Of a DNA stretch of 5,564 bases, positions 1-5,564 are shown in pieces. The notes below the pieces were generated by a model. That model had not been told where the DNA came from. It made no database searches and saw only the letters and a list, made by a program, of their open reading frames with translations. The stretch comes from Chlamydiota bacterium (GTDB taxonomy: Bacteria; Chlamydiota; Chlamydiia; Chlamydiales; Waddliaceae), in NCBI GenBank assembly GCA_011065005.1, contig JAAKFP010000181.1:1-5564 (forward strand). The letters run 5' to 3'. The position numbers were made by a program, and so were the translations under genes. Numbering within the stretch: position 1 is the stretch's first letter; each line of letters begins with the position of its first letter.

Positions 1-33
1 GAGCCAAATCTGTGACTAACTCAAACATGAATC

Positions 34-1080
34 CTACATTCTATCCCGTGCCATTCGGGAGATCTTATTCCACGTTCCCCCGATACCCATGACACTACGC
101 ATCTCCTTAAGGGTCTCATTCGAGATCTCCACCATCTTCTGCGTTCCTTCATAGATGATCTGCTCGACGAGACCTTTCTGCTGTTCAAACTCCTTGCGCC
201 GCTCACGGATTGGATCCAAAAACTGGTTCAAAACAATCGTCAATCTCTTCTTCACTTCAACGTCTCCAACCTTACCCTGACGGTAGAGAACCTTGAAATC
301 TTCCACTTCAGCTTTATCTGGATTGAACACATCGTGGTAAATAAATACAGGATTCCCTTCTACAGTACCGGGAATGTCCGCATGAACCCTTTTGGGATCT
401 GTAAACATCCCCCGAACTTTCTTTTCGACAGTTTTGGCATCGTCAGAAAGGTAAATCGCATTTCCCGCAGACTTACTCATTTTCCCCTTTCCATCGATGC
501 CGATAAGAGTAGGAATCGTGCTAAGCATCGGCTCCGGCAAAGGGAAAATCTCTCCGTAAAGCTGGTTAAACTTGCGAGCAATGCCGCGTGCAAGCTCCAC
601 ATGCGCTTCATTGTCCTTGCCCACCGGCACCAGATGCGCCCGCGGCATAAGAATGTCTGCGCTCTGGAGAACGGGATAGCCAATCAATCCAAAAGGAATA
701 CTTTCCGGATCGAGATGCGCATTGCGCGCCATCTCTTTTATGCTCGGCAGTCCCATAAGCCTATTGATCGAGATCAACATCTCGAAAATCAGATTCATCT
801 GGTATACCGCAGGTACCGCAGACTGTAAATAGATCGTCGACTTCTTGGGGTCGATCCCACAGGCAAGATAATCCAAGACCGTCATCCGAATATTCTCGCG
901 CATCTCCATGATATGTTTTTTTTGCGGCTTTGTGGTCAAAACATGGAGATCGGCAAGAATAAAATAACAATCGTATTGATCCTGCAGGGCAACGCGATTT
1001 TTCAACGACCCTACATAATGCCCTAAGTGGAGACAACCTGTTGGACGATCTCCCGTTAAAATACGTTTTTTCTCGGTCAT
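34..1080 (-). CDS. trpS: Tryptophanyl-tRNA synthetase (TrpRS II-like subgroup)
   Basis: This cytoplasmic class Ic aminoacyl-tRNA synthetase charges tRNA-Trp with tryptophan using ATP. The 348-residue protein is complete; family members usually have about 330-350. The HIGH-type ATP signature is H18-L19-G20-H21, preceded by RPTG (12-15). The tryptophan-pocket segment [11 protein letters not shown] is at 134-144, followed by [10 protein letters not shown] (151-160), and the KMSKS loop is at 200-204. The start 'LTGDRPTG' and the C-terminal half ([22 protein letters not shown]) resemble, from memory, the TrpRS II group of Deinococcus more than the Bacillus/E. coli type, whose first signature reads TIGN or similar. 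The ATG at 1080 is supported by the N-terminal match and by AAAGGA ten bases upstream. It is the last visible gene of the cluster, seven bases after a permease stop. No frameshift or missing catalytic motif is seen. Function is very secure; subgroup is from recall. Confidence 0.96.
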   Translation of the reverse strand: MTEKKRILTGDRPTGCLHLGHYVGSLKNRVALQDQYDCYFILADLHVLTTKPQKKHIMEMRENIRMTVLDYLACGIDPKKSTIYLQSAVPAVYQMNLIFEMLISINRLMGLPSIKEMARNAHLDPESIPFGLIGYPVLQSADILMPRAHLVPVGKDNEAHVELARGIARKFNQLYGEIFPLPEPMLSTIPTLIGIDGKGKMSKSAGNAIYLSDDAKTVEKKVRGMFTDPKRVHADIPGTVEGNPVFIYHDVFNPDKAEVEDFKVLYRQGKVGDVEVKKRLTIVLNQFLDPIRERRKEFEQQKGLVEQIIYEGTQKMVEISNETLKEMRSVMGIGGTWNKISRMARDRM

Positions 1081-1087
1081 AGCCTTT

Positions 1088-2314
1088 TTATCCTTTCAGG
1101 ATTATCCACTCAATATACCCGGTCTTATTGCCTATTTCAATGCCCATAACTGCAAGAGAAAAGATAATCGCCGCAAGTAAAGCGATTTTTCCTCCAGGAG
1201 TGGTAAAGGGTGCTTTCATCTTCTTCCGATATCTCGCCGACCATGCCATGAGTGCCGGCAACAACCCTAGCAAGATGACGACACCAAACGCGCCGGCAAA
1301 CTCTAGTGCCGTCAAGAAAACGCGGGGATAGGTCAAAATAATGACGAGAGGAGGAAGAAATGTCAGTGTAAACAAAATCATCCTTCCAAGATGTGTTTTC
1401 TTCACACGAAGACCATCTGCAAGAAAATCGGACAAGCTCAAAGTCACTCCCAAGAAGGAGGTGATGATAGCGAAAAAGGAGAAAAACTGCGCCGCCAAAG
1501 CGACCCAAGAATCGCCCATGATCCTAGAAAGAAGTCTTGCCGTATTGATATCCTGTTTATATCCCTCCAGAAGTCCGTTCTCCCCAGAAATCGGAATGAC
1601 TCCTAGAGTAACAATCTCCCAGATGACATAAACAACTACGGGGATAAAAGTACCAATGAGCAAAGCTTTGACCAATTTTTGGGTGTTGTGGTGCATGTAC
1701 GTTGTCAGCGTCGGAATAATGATATGAAACCCGAACGAAGTCGCTACTAAAGAAACCGCCAGCAAGGGATTGTTCCAGTCAGCATAATGAAAATAACTCC
1801 GATCAATATGTGGGACGAGCAAGAACACCATCGCTCCATAAGCAATGATAAGCCCAAACATAAAAATACGATTGACGAAGTCTACATATTTCGTTCCCTC
1901 ATAAACGAAAAAGCCGAAAATAAATAGCAACGGAAGCGATCCCGCCCAACTAGGCAAAGCGACCTTTGTTGTCGCATACACAAAATCGACAAGGACAGGA
2001 CCTCCTACAGCAAGGTAAGCTGTCGTTAATGAATAGAGGAGAAAAAGATACACCACCCAACTGACGATTTCTCCCGCTTTACCCAATGTATGTTTAGCCA
2101 TCGTGATGAGGTTGATATTTCCTCCAATGCATAAGTTTACCTCCAACATAAGAAATGCCGTAAAGGTCATGTAGCACCAATATATGAGAAGGAGGCAAAT
2201 GGAAGGCCACAAGCCCGCCAAACCGGTTACGAGGGGCAAGCCCAACACACCAGCGCCTATTGTTGTTCCCGCTACGAGAAGAGCTCCTCCGAGTACTTTG
2301 TTATGAATTTGCAT
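1088..2314 (-). CDS. tyrP: Aromatic amino acid permease, TyrP/HAAAP family (copy next to trpS)
   Basis: This is an inner-membrane importer of the hydroxy/aromatic amino acid permease family (TyrP, Mtr, TnaB), probably driven by the proton gradient and taking up tyrosine and/or tryptophan. It has 408 residues (family about 400-415). The first membrane segment carries the family signature [13 protein letters not shown] (15-27), very like E. coli TyrP. By eye there are about 11 hydrophobic segments: roughly 8-30, 36-58, 83-104, 122-140, 148-168, 184-202, 216-238, 270-294, 309-328, 332-358 and 374-394. Other family blocks are LMLEVN (55-60), [11 protein letters not shown] (193-203), IWE (231-233) and [10 protein letters not shown] (297-306). 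It lies nine bases after the stop of a paralogous permease and seven bases before trpS, pointing to a role in feeding TrpRS, though that is inference. Exact substrate cannot be read from sequence. The ATG is supported by AGGA seven bases upstream. Confidence 0.92.
   Translation of the reverse strand: MQIHNKVLGGALLVAGTTIGAGVLGLPLVTGLAGLWPSICLLLIYWCYMTFTAFLMLEVNLCIGGNINLITMAKHTLGKAGEIVSWVVYLFLLYSLTTAYLAVGGPVLVDFVYATTKVALPSWAGSLPLLFIFGFFVYEGTKYVDFVNRIFMFGLIIAYGAMVFLLVPHIDRSYFHYADWNNPLLAVSLVATSFGFHIIIPTLTTYMHHNTQKLVKALLIGTFIPVVVYVIWEIVTLGVIPISGENGLLEGYKQDINTARLLSRIMGDSWVALAAQFFSFFAIITSFLGVTLSLSDFLADGLRVKKTHLGRMILFTLTFLPPLVIILTYPRVFLTALEFAGAFGVVILLGLLPALMAWSARYRKKMKAPFTTPGGKIALLAAIIFSLAVMGIEIGNKTGYIEWIILKG
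1091..1096 (-). promoter_or_regulatory. Shine-Dalgarno of trpS inside the end of the permease gene
   Basis: On the minus strand AAAGGA forms the last two sense codons of the permease (Lys-Gly), followed by its TAA stop. It ends ten bases before the trpS ATG. A second AAAGG only two bases before the ATG is too close to be the main site. The arrangement supports the chosen trpS start and coupling to the permease. Confidence 0.6.
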
Positions 2315-2321
2315 GTCTATT

Positions 2322-2325
2322 TCCT
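2322..2325 (-). promoter_or_regulatory. Shine-Dalgarno overlapping the upstream permease stop codon
   Basis: On the minus strand the upstream permease ends in TAG and the sequence continues TAGGAAATAGACATG. The AGGA shares two bases with the stop codon and lies seven bases before the ATG of the second permease. Terminating ribosomes would sit on the next gene's ribosome binding site, which favours coupled translation of the two paralogues. Confidence 0.75.
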
Positions 2326-3535
2326 ATTGAAATTGGTGAATGATTTCTAAAGTAACAACCCCCAAGGAAGCAAGGATCACAACGATCAGCGTAAGCCTAC
2401 CTCCAGGCACCAGAGGTTTATGGCCCAACTGTTTCACGTAACGACCGGACCACACCATCGCCGCCGGTAAAATGCCAAACAGGATCACCGCCCCAAAAGC
2501 ACCCGCATAGCTGAGAGCCATCAAGAAAATTTTCGGATAGATCAAAGAGAAAAGAAACGGTGGCGCTAAGGACAAAGTACATAGAAGCACTTTTCCTTTG
2601 CCATCCTTTTTCACATGTAATCCATCTGCAAGAAAGTCTACGAACCCTAACGCAACACTAAGGAATGTCGTCACGATCGCAAAAAATGCAAAATACTCAG
2701 CCAGATCCACAATCCAGGAGGCTCCGACAGCATTGCGTAAAAGACGCGTTGCCATGGTCCCCTCGCTCACAGCTTGTTGAAGCCCCCCCTCTCCATCAAG
2801 AGGAATCAGGCCCAGCATCAACCACTCCCACATCAGATAGATCAATAGAGGAATGCTGCTACCCACTAATATCGACAACCTAAGCTTCTTCACATCATGT
2901 TTCAAATAGGTGGTCAGACTAGGGATCAGGTTGTGGTATCCAAAAGAGATAATCATCGCCGGAATGGCAACGGTCGCCGCCCCCCAATCGACATGTTGCA
3001 AAAAACCCCTGTTTACATGGCCACTGCCTATGCCTACTAAAGCGAAATAGGTACCAACCAAGCACACCATCAGCAGTCGATTGATCCGATCTACGGTTTG
3101 CGTTCCCATGTAGAGAAACACTCCAAACAACAGCGATAGCACCAGGCCTCCCACCCATTCGGGAATGGTGATCCCTACCGTTTCCTCTACGAAATCGGCA
3201 CACAGCTGCCCGCTGCCCGCAGAAAAAGCAACCATGAGGGAATAAAAAAGAAAGGCAAACAATACCCATCCCAACACCTTGCCGATCTTCCCTAAGGTAA
3301 AGCCTGCCATCGTAACAATGCTCACCTCTTCAGAAAACCAGAGGTTCACCTCAAGCAAAAGCAACCCTGTGCTAGCCATAAATAGCCAGCTCAGAACAAA
3401 GAGAATAATTGTGGGTTTAAATCCACCTGCAGCCGTGAGAGGCGGCAATCCCAGCATCCCCGCTCCAATGCAGCATCCTGTGATGAGTAGTATCGCCCCA
3501 AAGACTCGACTTTGTGAAACGTCATTTGATTTCAT
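2324..3535 (-). CDS. tyrP: Aromatic amino acid permease, TyrP/HAAAP family (copy next to thyX)
   Basis: This is a second inner-membrane permease of the TyrP/Mtr family, 403 residues and complete. It aligns with the neighbouring permease along its whole length, with shared blocks such as LLLEVNL (59-65), SFGYHNLIPSLTTY (197-210), WEWLMLGLIP (236-245), FLADGLHVKK (301-310) and AGAFGAVILFG (344-354). The pair is clearly an old tandem duplication; by eye well under two thirds of positions match. The first-membrane-segment signature is TGCCIGAGMLGLP (19-31): two cysteines replace the paired threonines of the neighbour and of E. coli TyrP, which may mean another substrate preference. It has a seven-residue longer N-terminus before the first membrane segment. 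The ATG is three bases after the thyX stop with no good Shine-Dalgarno sequence, suggesting translation coupled to thyX. Family is certain; tyrosine versus tryptophan (or phenylalanine) transport is undetermined. Confidence 0.92.
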   Translation of the reverse strand: MKSNDVSQSRVFGAILLITGCCIGAGMLGLPPLTAAGGFKPTIILFVLSWLFMASTGLLLLEVNLWFSEEVSIVTMAGFTLGKIGKVLGWVLFAFLFYSLMVAFSAGSGQLCADFVEETVGITIPEWVGGLVLSLLFGVFLYMGTQTVDRINRLLMVCLVGTYFALVGIGSGHVNRGFLQHVDWGAATVAIPAMIISFGYHNLIPSLTTYLKHDVKKLRLSILVGSSIPLLIYLMWEWLMLGLIPLDGEGGLQQAVSEGTMATRLLRNAVGASWIVDLAEYFAFFAIVTTFLSVALGFVDFLADGLHVKKDGKGKVLLCTLSLAPPFLFSLIYPKIFLMALSYAGAFGAVILFGILPAAMVWSGRYVKQLGHKPLVPGGRLTLIVVILASLGVVTLEIIHQFQ

Positions 3536-3538
3536 TCT

Positions 3539-5179
3539 TTAGGACTGCAGCTGTTGTTTTTCGACTTTACGCTCTTCTTGTCCTAATCGGCCGAGGTCGT
3601 ATCCTTCAAAATCGACGAATTTAAAGAAACGTTCAAAAGCGGGGAAAACGCGACATACTTCACTAGCCATTTGCTGCGCCACAAGGCGATAGTTGGGATG
3701 CCCGGCAGCCTGAGAGCGCAGCTCACAAAGCCATTGCAAAGCACGAAGGTTAACTTGGAAATACCACCGAACATTGTATGCCATAGGCACAACATATTGC
3801 GCCTCTTCAGGCAATTCTGTGGCAATCGTATCGTAAGCCTCTTTTGCTTTCTGCAATGCAAATTGGTAATCCGCCTTGATATCCATCCCTTCAATTTCCG
3901 GAGGAAGACAATAGCCGTAATCGCAAGAGAGCAGCTGCCTCTCCTGGGTGAGAAGACGGTGACGGTGTAAATCGCGATAGATTCCAAAATCTGTCAAAAT
4001 TTCGAATGTGAAGCTGGCATGTTCAAGAGCACGAGGGGACTTATGCCGTCGATTTTCCCGAGAGCTGCATCCAGCGTCTAAAATGCGCTCTAATTCTTCC
4101 TCCGGAAGCTCTTGGCAGTAGCGAGTTAAGTCATCCAAGCTCTTATCGGAATTTACAAAGAGAAGAGCTGCCGCAACTTTTATTACGGAATCTGGGTCGT
4201 AGGACATAAGTCGAACTCCACGCTCCATATTCCGATCGGGGAATGCCATGTTCTGCGCTGTAACCATAGCAAGTTCCATATTCATCGCTTCGTAGTATTG
4301 CGCATAGGCCTGATGGGTGTGGTGATTGATATCTGCCCGACGAATGAAAGAGGGAATCACTTTAGAAAGTTCCTCATACATCCGCTTGCCGACCTCCTGC
4401 ATTTCTGTAATATTACTGCAATGGAGTTTGTGGATCAGCTGCTCATAGAAGCGTCCATTCCCATACATTCCCAGGTTTGTCAATGTTCCTGCCGGTAGAA
4501 GTCCCCTTAAACAATCTAGCACCTTCGCACGAAGGGCTGCATTATATGCTGCTTTGGAAACATTGGGATCGTGAGGCATTTTTTCTTCAATCTTTGCAGT
4601 AAGTGGAGGAATCAGCTTGCTATAGGTTTCGAAAAGCAAATTACAGGTATTGATATAGGTATCACGATACGCGGAAGTCATCAAAATCGGCTCTTTATAG
4701 AAGAGATATTCCCCCTTCACTTTTTGGTCGAAGTACATGTACCGGGTAGACTTTTCGATTGGAGACCCTCCAACTCGGCAATCTTCCAACGTTTTTGCTG
4801 CAAGCATCGACACATTTTCCAGAGCCAAATGTGCGCCGCCAAGTTCAGCTATGGAGTCGTCACCATATCCATCCAAAATTCGATCGTAGAAATTCTGCGC
4901 ACGCTTTATCGCTAAAGCTTGATCAGCGGGATTTTCCTCTGTGGATGTTGCGCTAGCAACAATAGAAGAAAAAGCACTCTCCTCACTATTTGTCACAAAT
5001 TCTTTAAGAAGGAGGGAGCGCAAACCTAGACTTGATCGGGAATACCGTGAAAAAAGAGCCCCTTTGATCACCTCGGGAAGGTTGCGCAATGCAAAGATGT
5101 GACTACTTGTGTTGGTCACATACTTTTCAAGGATTTTGATTTGGCTTTCAGTGAATTCTTCGTAATCTTCTTGCAACAT
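3539..5179 (-). CDS. thyX: Flavin-dependent thymidylate synthase, double-domain form
   Basis: ThyX methylates dUMP to dTMP in the cytoplasm using methylene-tetrahydrofolate, FAD and NADPH, replacing ThyA. At 546 residues it is about twice the usual 220-250 and contains two tandem ThyX-like domains (roughly 30-290 and 310-530). The canonical signature RHRxxSxNExSxRY is split. The N-terminal domain has CRVGGSPIEKSTRY (134-147), keeping S139, E142, S144, R146 and Y147 but losing RHR. The C-terminal domain has RHRLLTQERQLLS (406-418), keeping RHR but losing the later Ser/Arg. Only the C-terminal domain keeps the end motif, VNLRALQWLCELR (476-488); the N-terminal equivalent is degenerate (YGNGRFYEQLIHKL, 239-252). 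Long ThyX proteins of this type occur in chlamydiae and, as I recall, other phyla, so this is probably a functional subfamily, not decay. The start at 5179 has AGGA eight bases upstream. It is the first gene of the cluster. Confidence 0.93.
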   Translation of the reverse strand: MLQEDYEEFTESQIKILEKYVTNTSSHIFALRNLPEVIKGALFSRYSRSSLGLRSLLLKEFVTNSEESAFSSIVASATSTEENPADQALAIKRAQNFYDRILDGYGDDSIAELGGAHLALENVSMLAAKTLEDCRVGGSPIEKSTRYMYFDQKVKGEYLFYKEPILMTSAYRDTYINTCNLLFETYSKLIPPLTAKIEEKMPHDPNVSKAAYNAALRAKVLDCLRGLLPAGTLTNLGMYGNGRFYEQLIHKLHCSNITEMQEVGKRMYEELSKVIPSFIRRADINHHTHQAYAQYYEAMNMELAMVTAQNMAFPDRNMERGVRLMSYDPDSVIKVAAALLFVNSDKSLDDLTRYCQELPEEELERILDAGCSSRENRRHKSPRALEHASFTFEILTDFGIYRDLHRHRLLTQERQLLSCDYGYCLPPEIEGMDIKADYQFALQKAKEAYDTIATELPEEAQYVVPMAYNVRWYFQVNLRALQWLCELRSQAAGHPNYRLVAQQMASEVCRVFPAFERFFKFVDFEGYDLGRLGQEERKVEKQQLQS

Positions 5180-5187
5180 ATGAAATT

Positions 5188-5191
5188 TCCT
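5188..5191 (-). promoter_or_regulatory. Shine-Dalgarno sequence of thyX
   Basis: On the minus strand AGGA lies eight bases before the thyX ATG, in the context TTTAGGAAATTTCAT. It supports the start at 5179. Being the first gene after a long non-coding stretch, thyX is the likely point where cluster translation begins. I could not identify a convincing -35/-10 promoter in the AT-rich leader beyond it. Confidence 0.7.
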
Positions 5192-5224
5192 AAATTATCT
5201 CTTGTGTCCAACGACAGATGATAG

Positions 5225-5273
5225 AACACAAATCGGATTTTTTGCATTAAATAAAAACTTCCCCATTTGTGTT
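5225..5273. repeat. 9-bp perfect inverted repeat in the thyX leader
   Basis: AACACAAAT at 5225-5233 is repeated in inverse as ATTTGTGTT at 5265-5273. Beyond one mismatch the match continues inward by two bases (GG against CC), giving 11 of 12 paired bases. The centre-to-centre distance is 40 bases, about four helical turns, 46 to 94 bases upstream of the thyX start codon. It could be a pair of operator half-sites or a weak long-loop hairpin, but in AT-rich DNA chance is a real alternative. A run of six T on the plus strand (5272-5277) overlaps the right arm; the 31-base loop makes a terminator unlikely. Confidence 0.4.
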
Positions 5274-5351
5274 TTTTACAATAATACATTAAAATTGAGC
5301 AACTTGCTAAATGGCTTTGTGGCGAATTTAACCACAGAGCACACAAGAGTT

Positions 5352-5411
5352 CACAGAGAGTATATGAGAAAAATTGTTGAGTCATTACTTTCCTCTCATA
5401 TTCTCTCAGTG
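5352..5411. repeat. Imperfect 18-bp inverted repeat with CACAGAG motif
   Basis: CACAGAGAGTATATGAGA (5352-5369) pairs with TCTCATATTCTCTCAGTG (5394-5411) at 16 of 18 positions, with a 24-base loop. Two related CACAGAG-like units lie just before it, at 5333-5339 and 5342-5349, so the motif occurs three times about ten bases apart. Sequences of the form AACCACAGAG...CACAGAG are, as I recall, a widespread intergenic repeat type in bacterial genomes. This copy may be a remnant of such an element. It is not followed by a T-run, so it does not look like a terminator. Confidence 0.6.
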
Positions 5412-5439
5412 AGCCCTGTCTCGACTTTCGGCATATAGA

Positions 5440-5524
5440 TTCAGCCTGAAAGGCTGAAAGTGCAACAGCCCAGGGCAACGCCCTGGGAAAGATTTGAAAT
5501 AGATCCAGCAGCCTGTAGGGCTGC
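5440..5524. repeat. Three-hairpin REP-like repeat cluster
   Basis: Three hairpins follow each other closely. The first is TTCAGCC-TGAAA-GGCTGAA minus the shared loop base count, i.e. 7-bp arms at 5440-5446 and 5452-5458 with a 5-base loop. The second is CCCAGGGC-AAC-GCCCTGGG, 8-bp perfect arms at 5469-5487. The third is GCAGCCT-GTA-GGGCTGC, 7-bp arms with one G-T pair at 5508-5524. Short GC-rich stems with tiny loops, in series, directly before a gene start, are typical of REP/BIME-like dispersed elements that REP-associated tyrosine transposases mobilise. Very similar 'CCCAGGGCAACGCCCTGGG' units are, from memory, common in several phyla. Copy number in this genome cannot be judged from one window. 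Confidence 0.7.
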
Positions 5525-5541
5525 CAGGTTTAAACCAGAAT

Positions 5542-5549
5542 AAGGAAGG
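5542..5549 (+). promoter_or_regulatory. Ribosome binding site of the right-edge gene
   Basis: AAGGAAGG on the plus strand lies five bases before the ATG at 5555. It is the strongest Shine-Dalgarno match in the non-coding stretch and is the main reason to believe a gene starts at the window edge. Confidence 0.55.
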
Positions 5550-5554
5550 TTTTT

Positions 5555-5564
5555 ATGACGCTCT
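5555..5564 (+). CDS. Start of a truncated gene, possibly a REP-associated transposase
   Basis: Only ATG ACG CTC T is visible, giving M-T-L before the window ends. The start is supported by the purine-rich AAGGAAGG five bases upstream and by its place immediately after a cluster of REP-like hairpins. REP-associated tyrosine transposases (IS200/IS605-related, Y1 family) are typically flanked by such hairpins, and some that I recall begin with M-T-L. That identification is inference from context only; the three residues carry almost no information. It is transcribed away from thyX. Confidence 0.4.

Larger units (their letters stand above)
5180..5554. other. Structured non-coding region between thyX and the right-edge gene
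   Basis: About 375 bases carry no convincing gene. The part nearest thyX (5180-5300) is AT-rich and should hold the thyX promoter and leader, including an inverted repeat of 9 bp. From 5330 the composition changes: CACAGAG repeats lead into an imperfect 18-bp inverted repeat (5352-5411), then three compact hairpins (5440-5524). The open frames crossing this stretch lack a Shine-Dalgarno sequence and recognisable protein character. No tRNA or terminator with a T-run is seen. The two flanking genes diverge, so promoters for both directions must lie here. Confidence 0.7.

Noticed and set aside
334..828. A 164-codon plus-strand open frame inside trpS.
   Set aside because: It lies wholly antisense to a confidently identified gene, has no ribosome binding site or family resemblance, and is basic with scattered His/Arg as expected for a reverse-frame shadow.
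3671..3970. A 99-codon plus-strand open frame antisense to thyX, with others at 4571-4915 and 3279-3542.
   Set aside because: All overlap strong coding sequence on the other strand and show no recognisable protein features.
5225..5277. The 9-bp inverted repeat followed by a T-run as a plus-strand rho-independent terminator.
   Set aside because: The stem is AT-rich, the loop is 31 bases, and no plus-strand gene lies upstream that would need termination.
5116..5289. A minus-strand reading frame from an ATG at 5289 rich in aromatic residues (M-Y-Y-C-K-K-H-K-W..., several F and Y), resembling an attenuator leader peptide for an aromatic amino acid operon.
   Set aside because: There is no Shine-Dalgarno sequence before the ATG, the frame runs without stop into thyX and ends inside it, and no terminator/antiterminator pair is visible. 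AT-rich DNA gives F, Y and K codons by chance.
5202..5438. A 78-codon plus-strand open frame covering most of the non-coding stretch right of thyX.
   Set aside because: It runs through the inverted repeats, lacks a Shine-Dalgarno sequence and its translation shows no domain or membrane/secretion signal.
5333..5524. The repeats right of thyX as a CRISPR array.
   Set aside because: The hairpins differ in sequence from one another, spacers are only 10-20 bases and irregular, and there is no repeated unit of CRISPR length.

Overview
The window looks like a piece of a Chlamydiota chromosome, probably from one of the environmental lineages (Waddlia/Parachlamydia/Criblamydia-like) rather than Chlamydia itself. 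This is inferred from gene content: a double-length, tandem-domain flavin-dependent thymidylate synthase (ThyX), and two tandem TyrP-type aromatic amino acid permeases, which I recall as a chlamydial feature. Base composition is moderate, mid-40s percent GC by eye. No rRNA or other phylogenetic marker is present, so the assignment is tentative.

Layout: nearly all coding capacity is on the minus strand, as one compact four-gene cluster read from right to left: thyX (5179-3539), a first tyrP-like permease (3535-2324), a second tyrP-like permease (2314-1088) and trpS (1080-34). The intergenic gaps are only 3, 9 and 7 bases. One Shine-Dalgarno sequence overlaps the upstream stop codon and another lies inside the last codons of the upstream gene. 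The four genes are therefore almost certainly co-transcribed and probably translationally coupled. Only 33 bases lie beyond the trpS stop, too few to see a terminator.

Right of thyX, about 375 bases (5180-5554) hold no convincing gene but are structured. From left to right they contain the thyX leader with a 9-bp inverted repeat, a CACAGAG-rich stretch that runs into an 18-bp imperfect inverted repeat, and three consecutive short perfect or near-perfect hairpins resembling REP-type dispersed repeats. A good ribosome binding site and an ATG then begin a plus-strand gene cut off after three codons. Position and first residues (M-T-L) would suit a REP-associated transposase, but too little is visible to call it.

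How the genes work together: two importers for aromatic amino acids sit directly upstream of the enzyme that charges tRNA with tryptophan, which makes sense for a host-dependent bacterium living on imported tryptophan/tyrosine. ThyX supplies dTMP and has no obvious biochemical link to the rest. No wholly new system is evident. The points most worth checking are the complementary decay of the two ThyX half-domains, the thyX-tyrP-tyrP-trpS linkage, the divergence of the two permeases in the first membrane segment, and the repeat cluster at the right edge.
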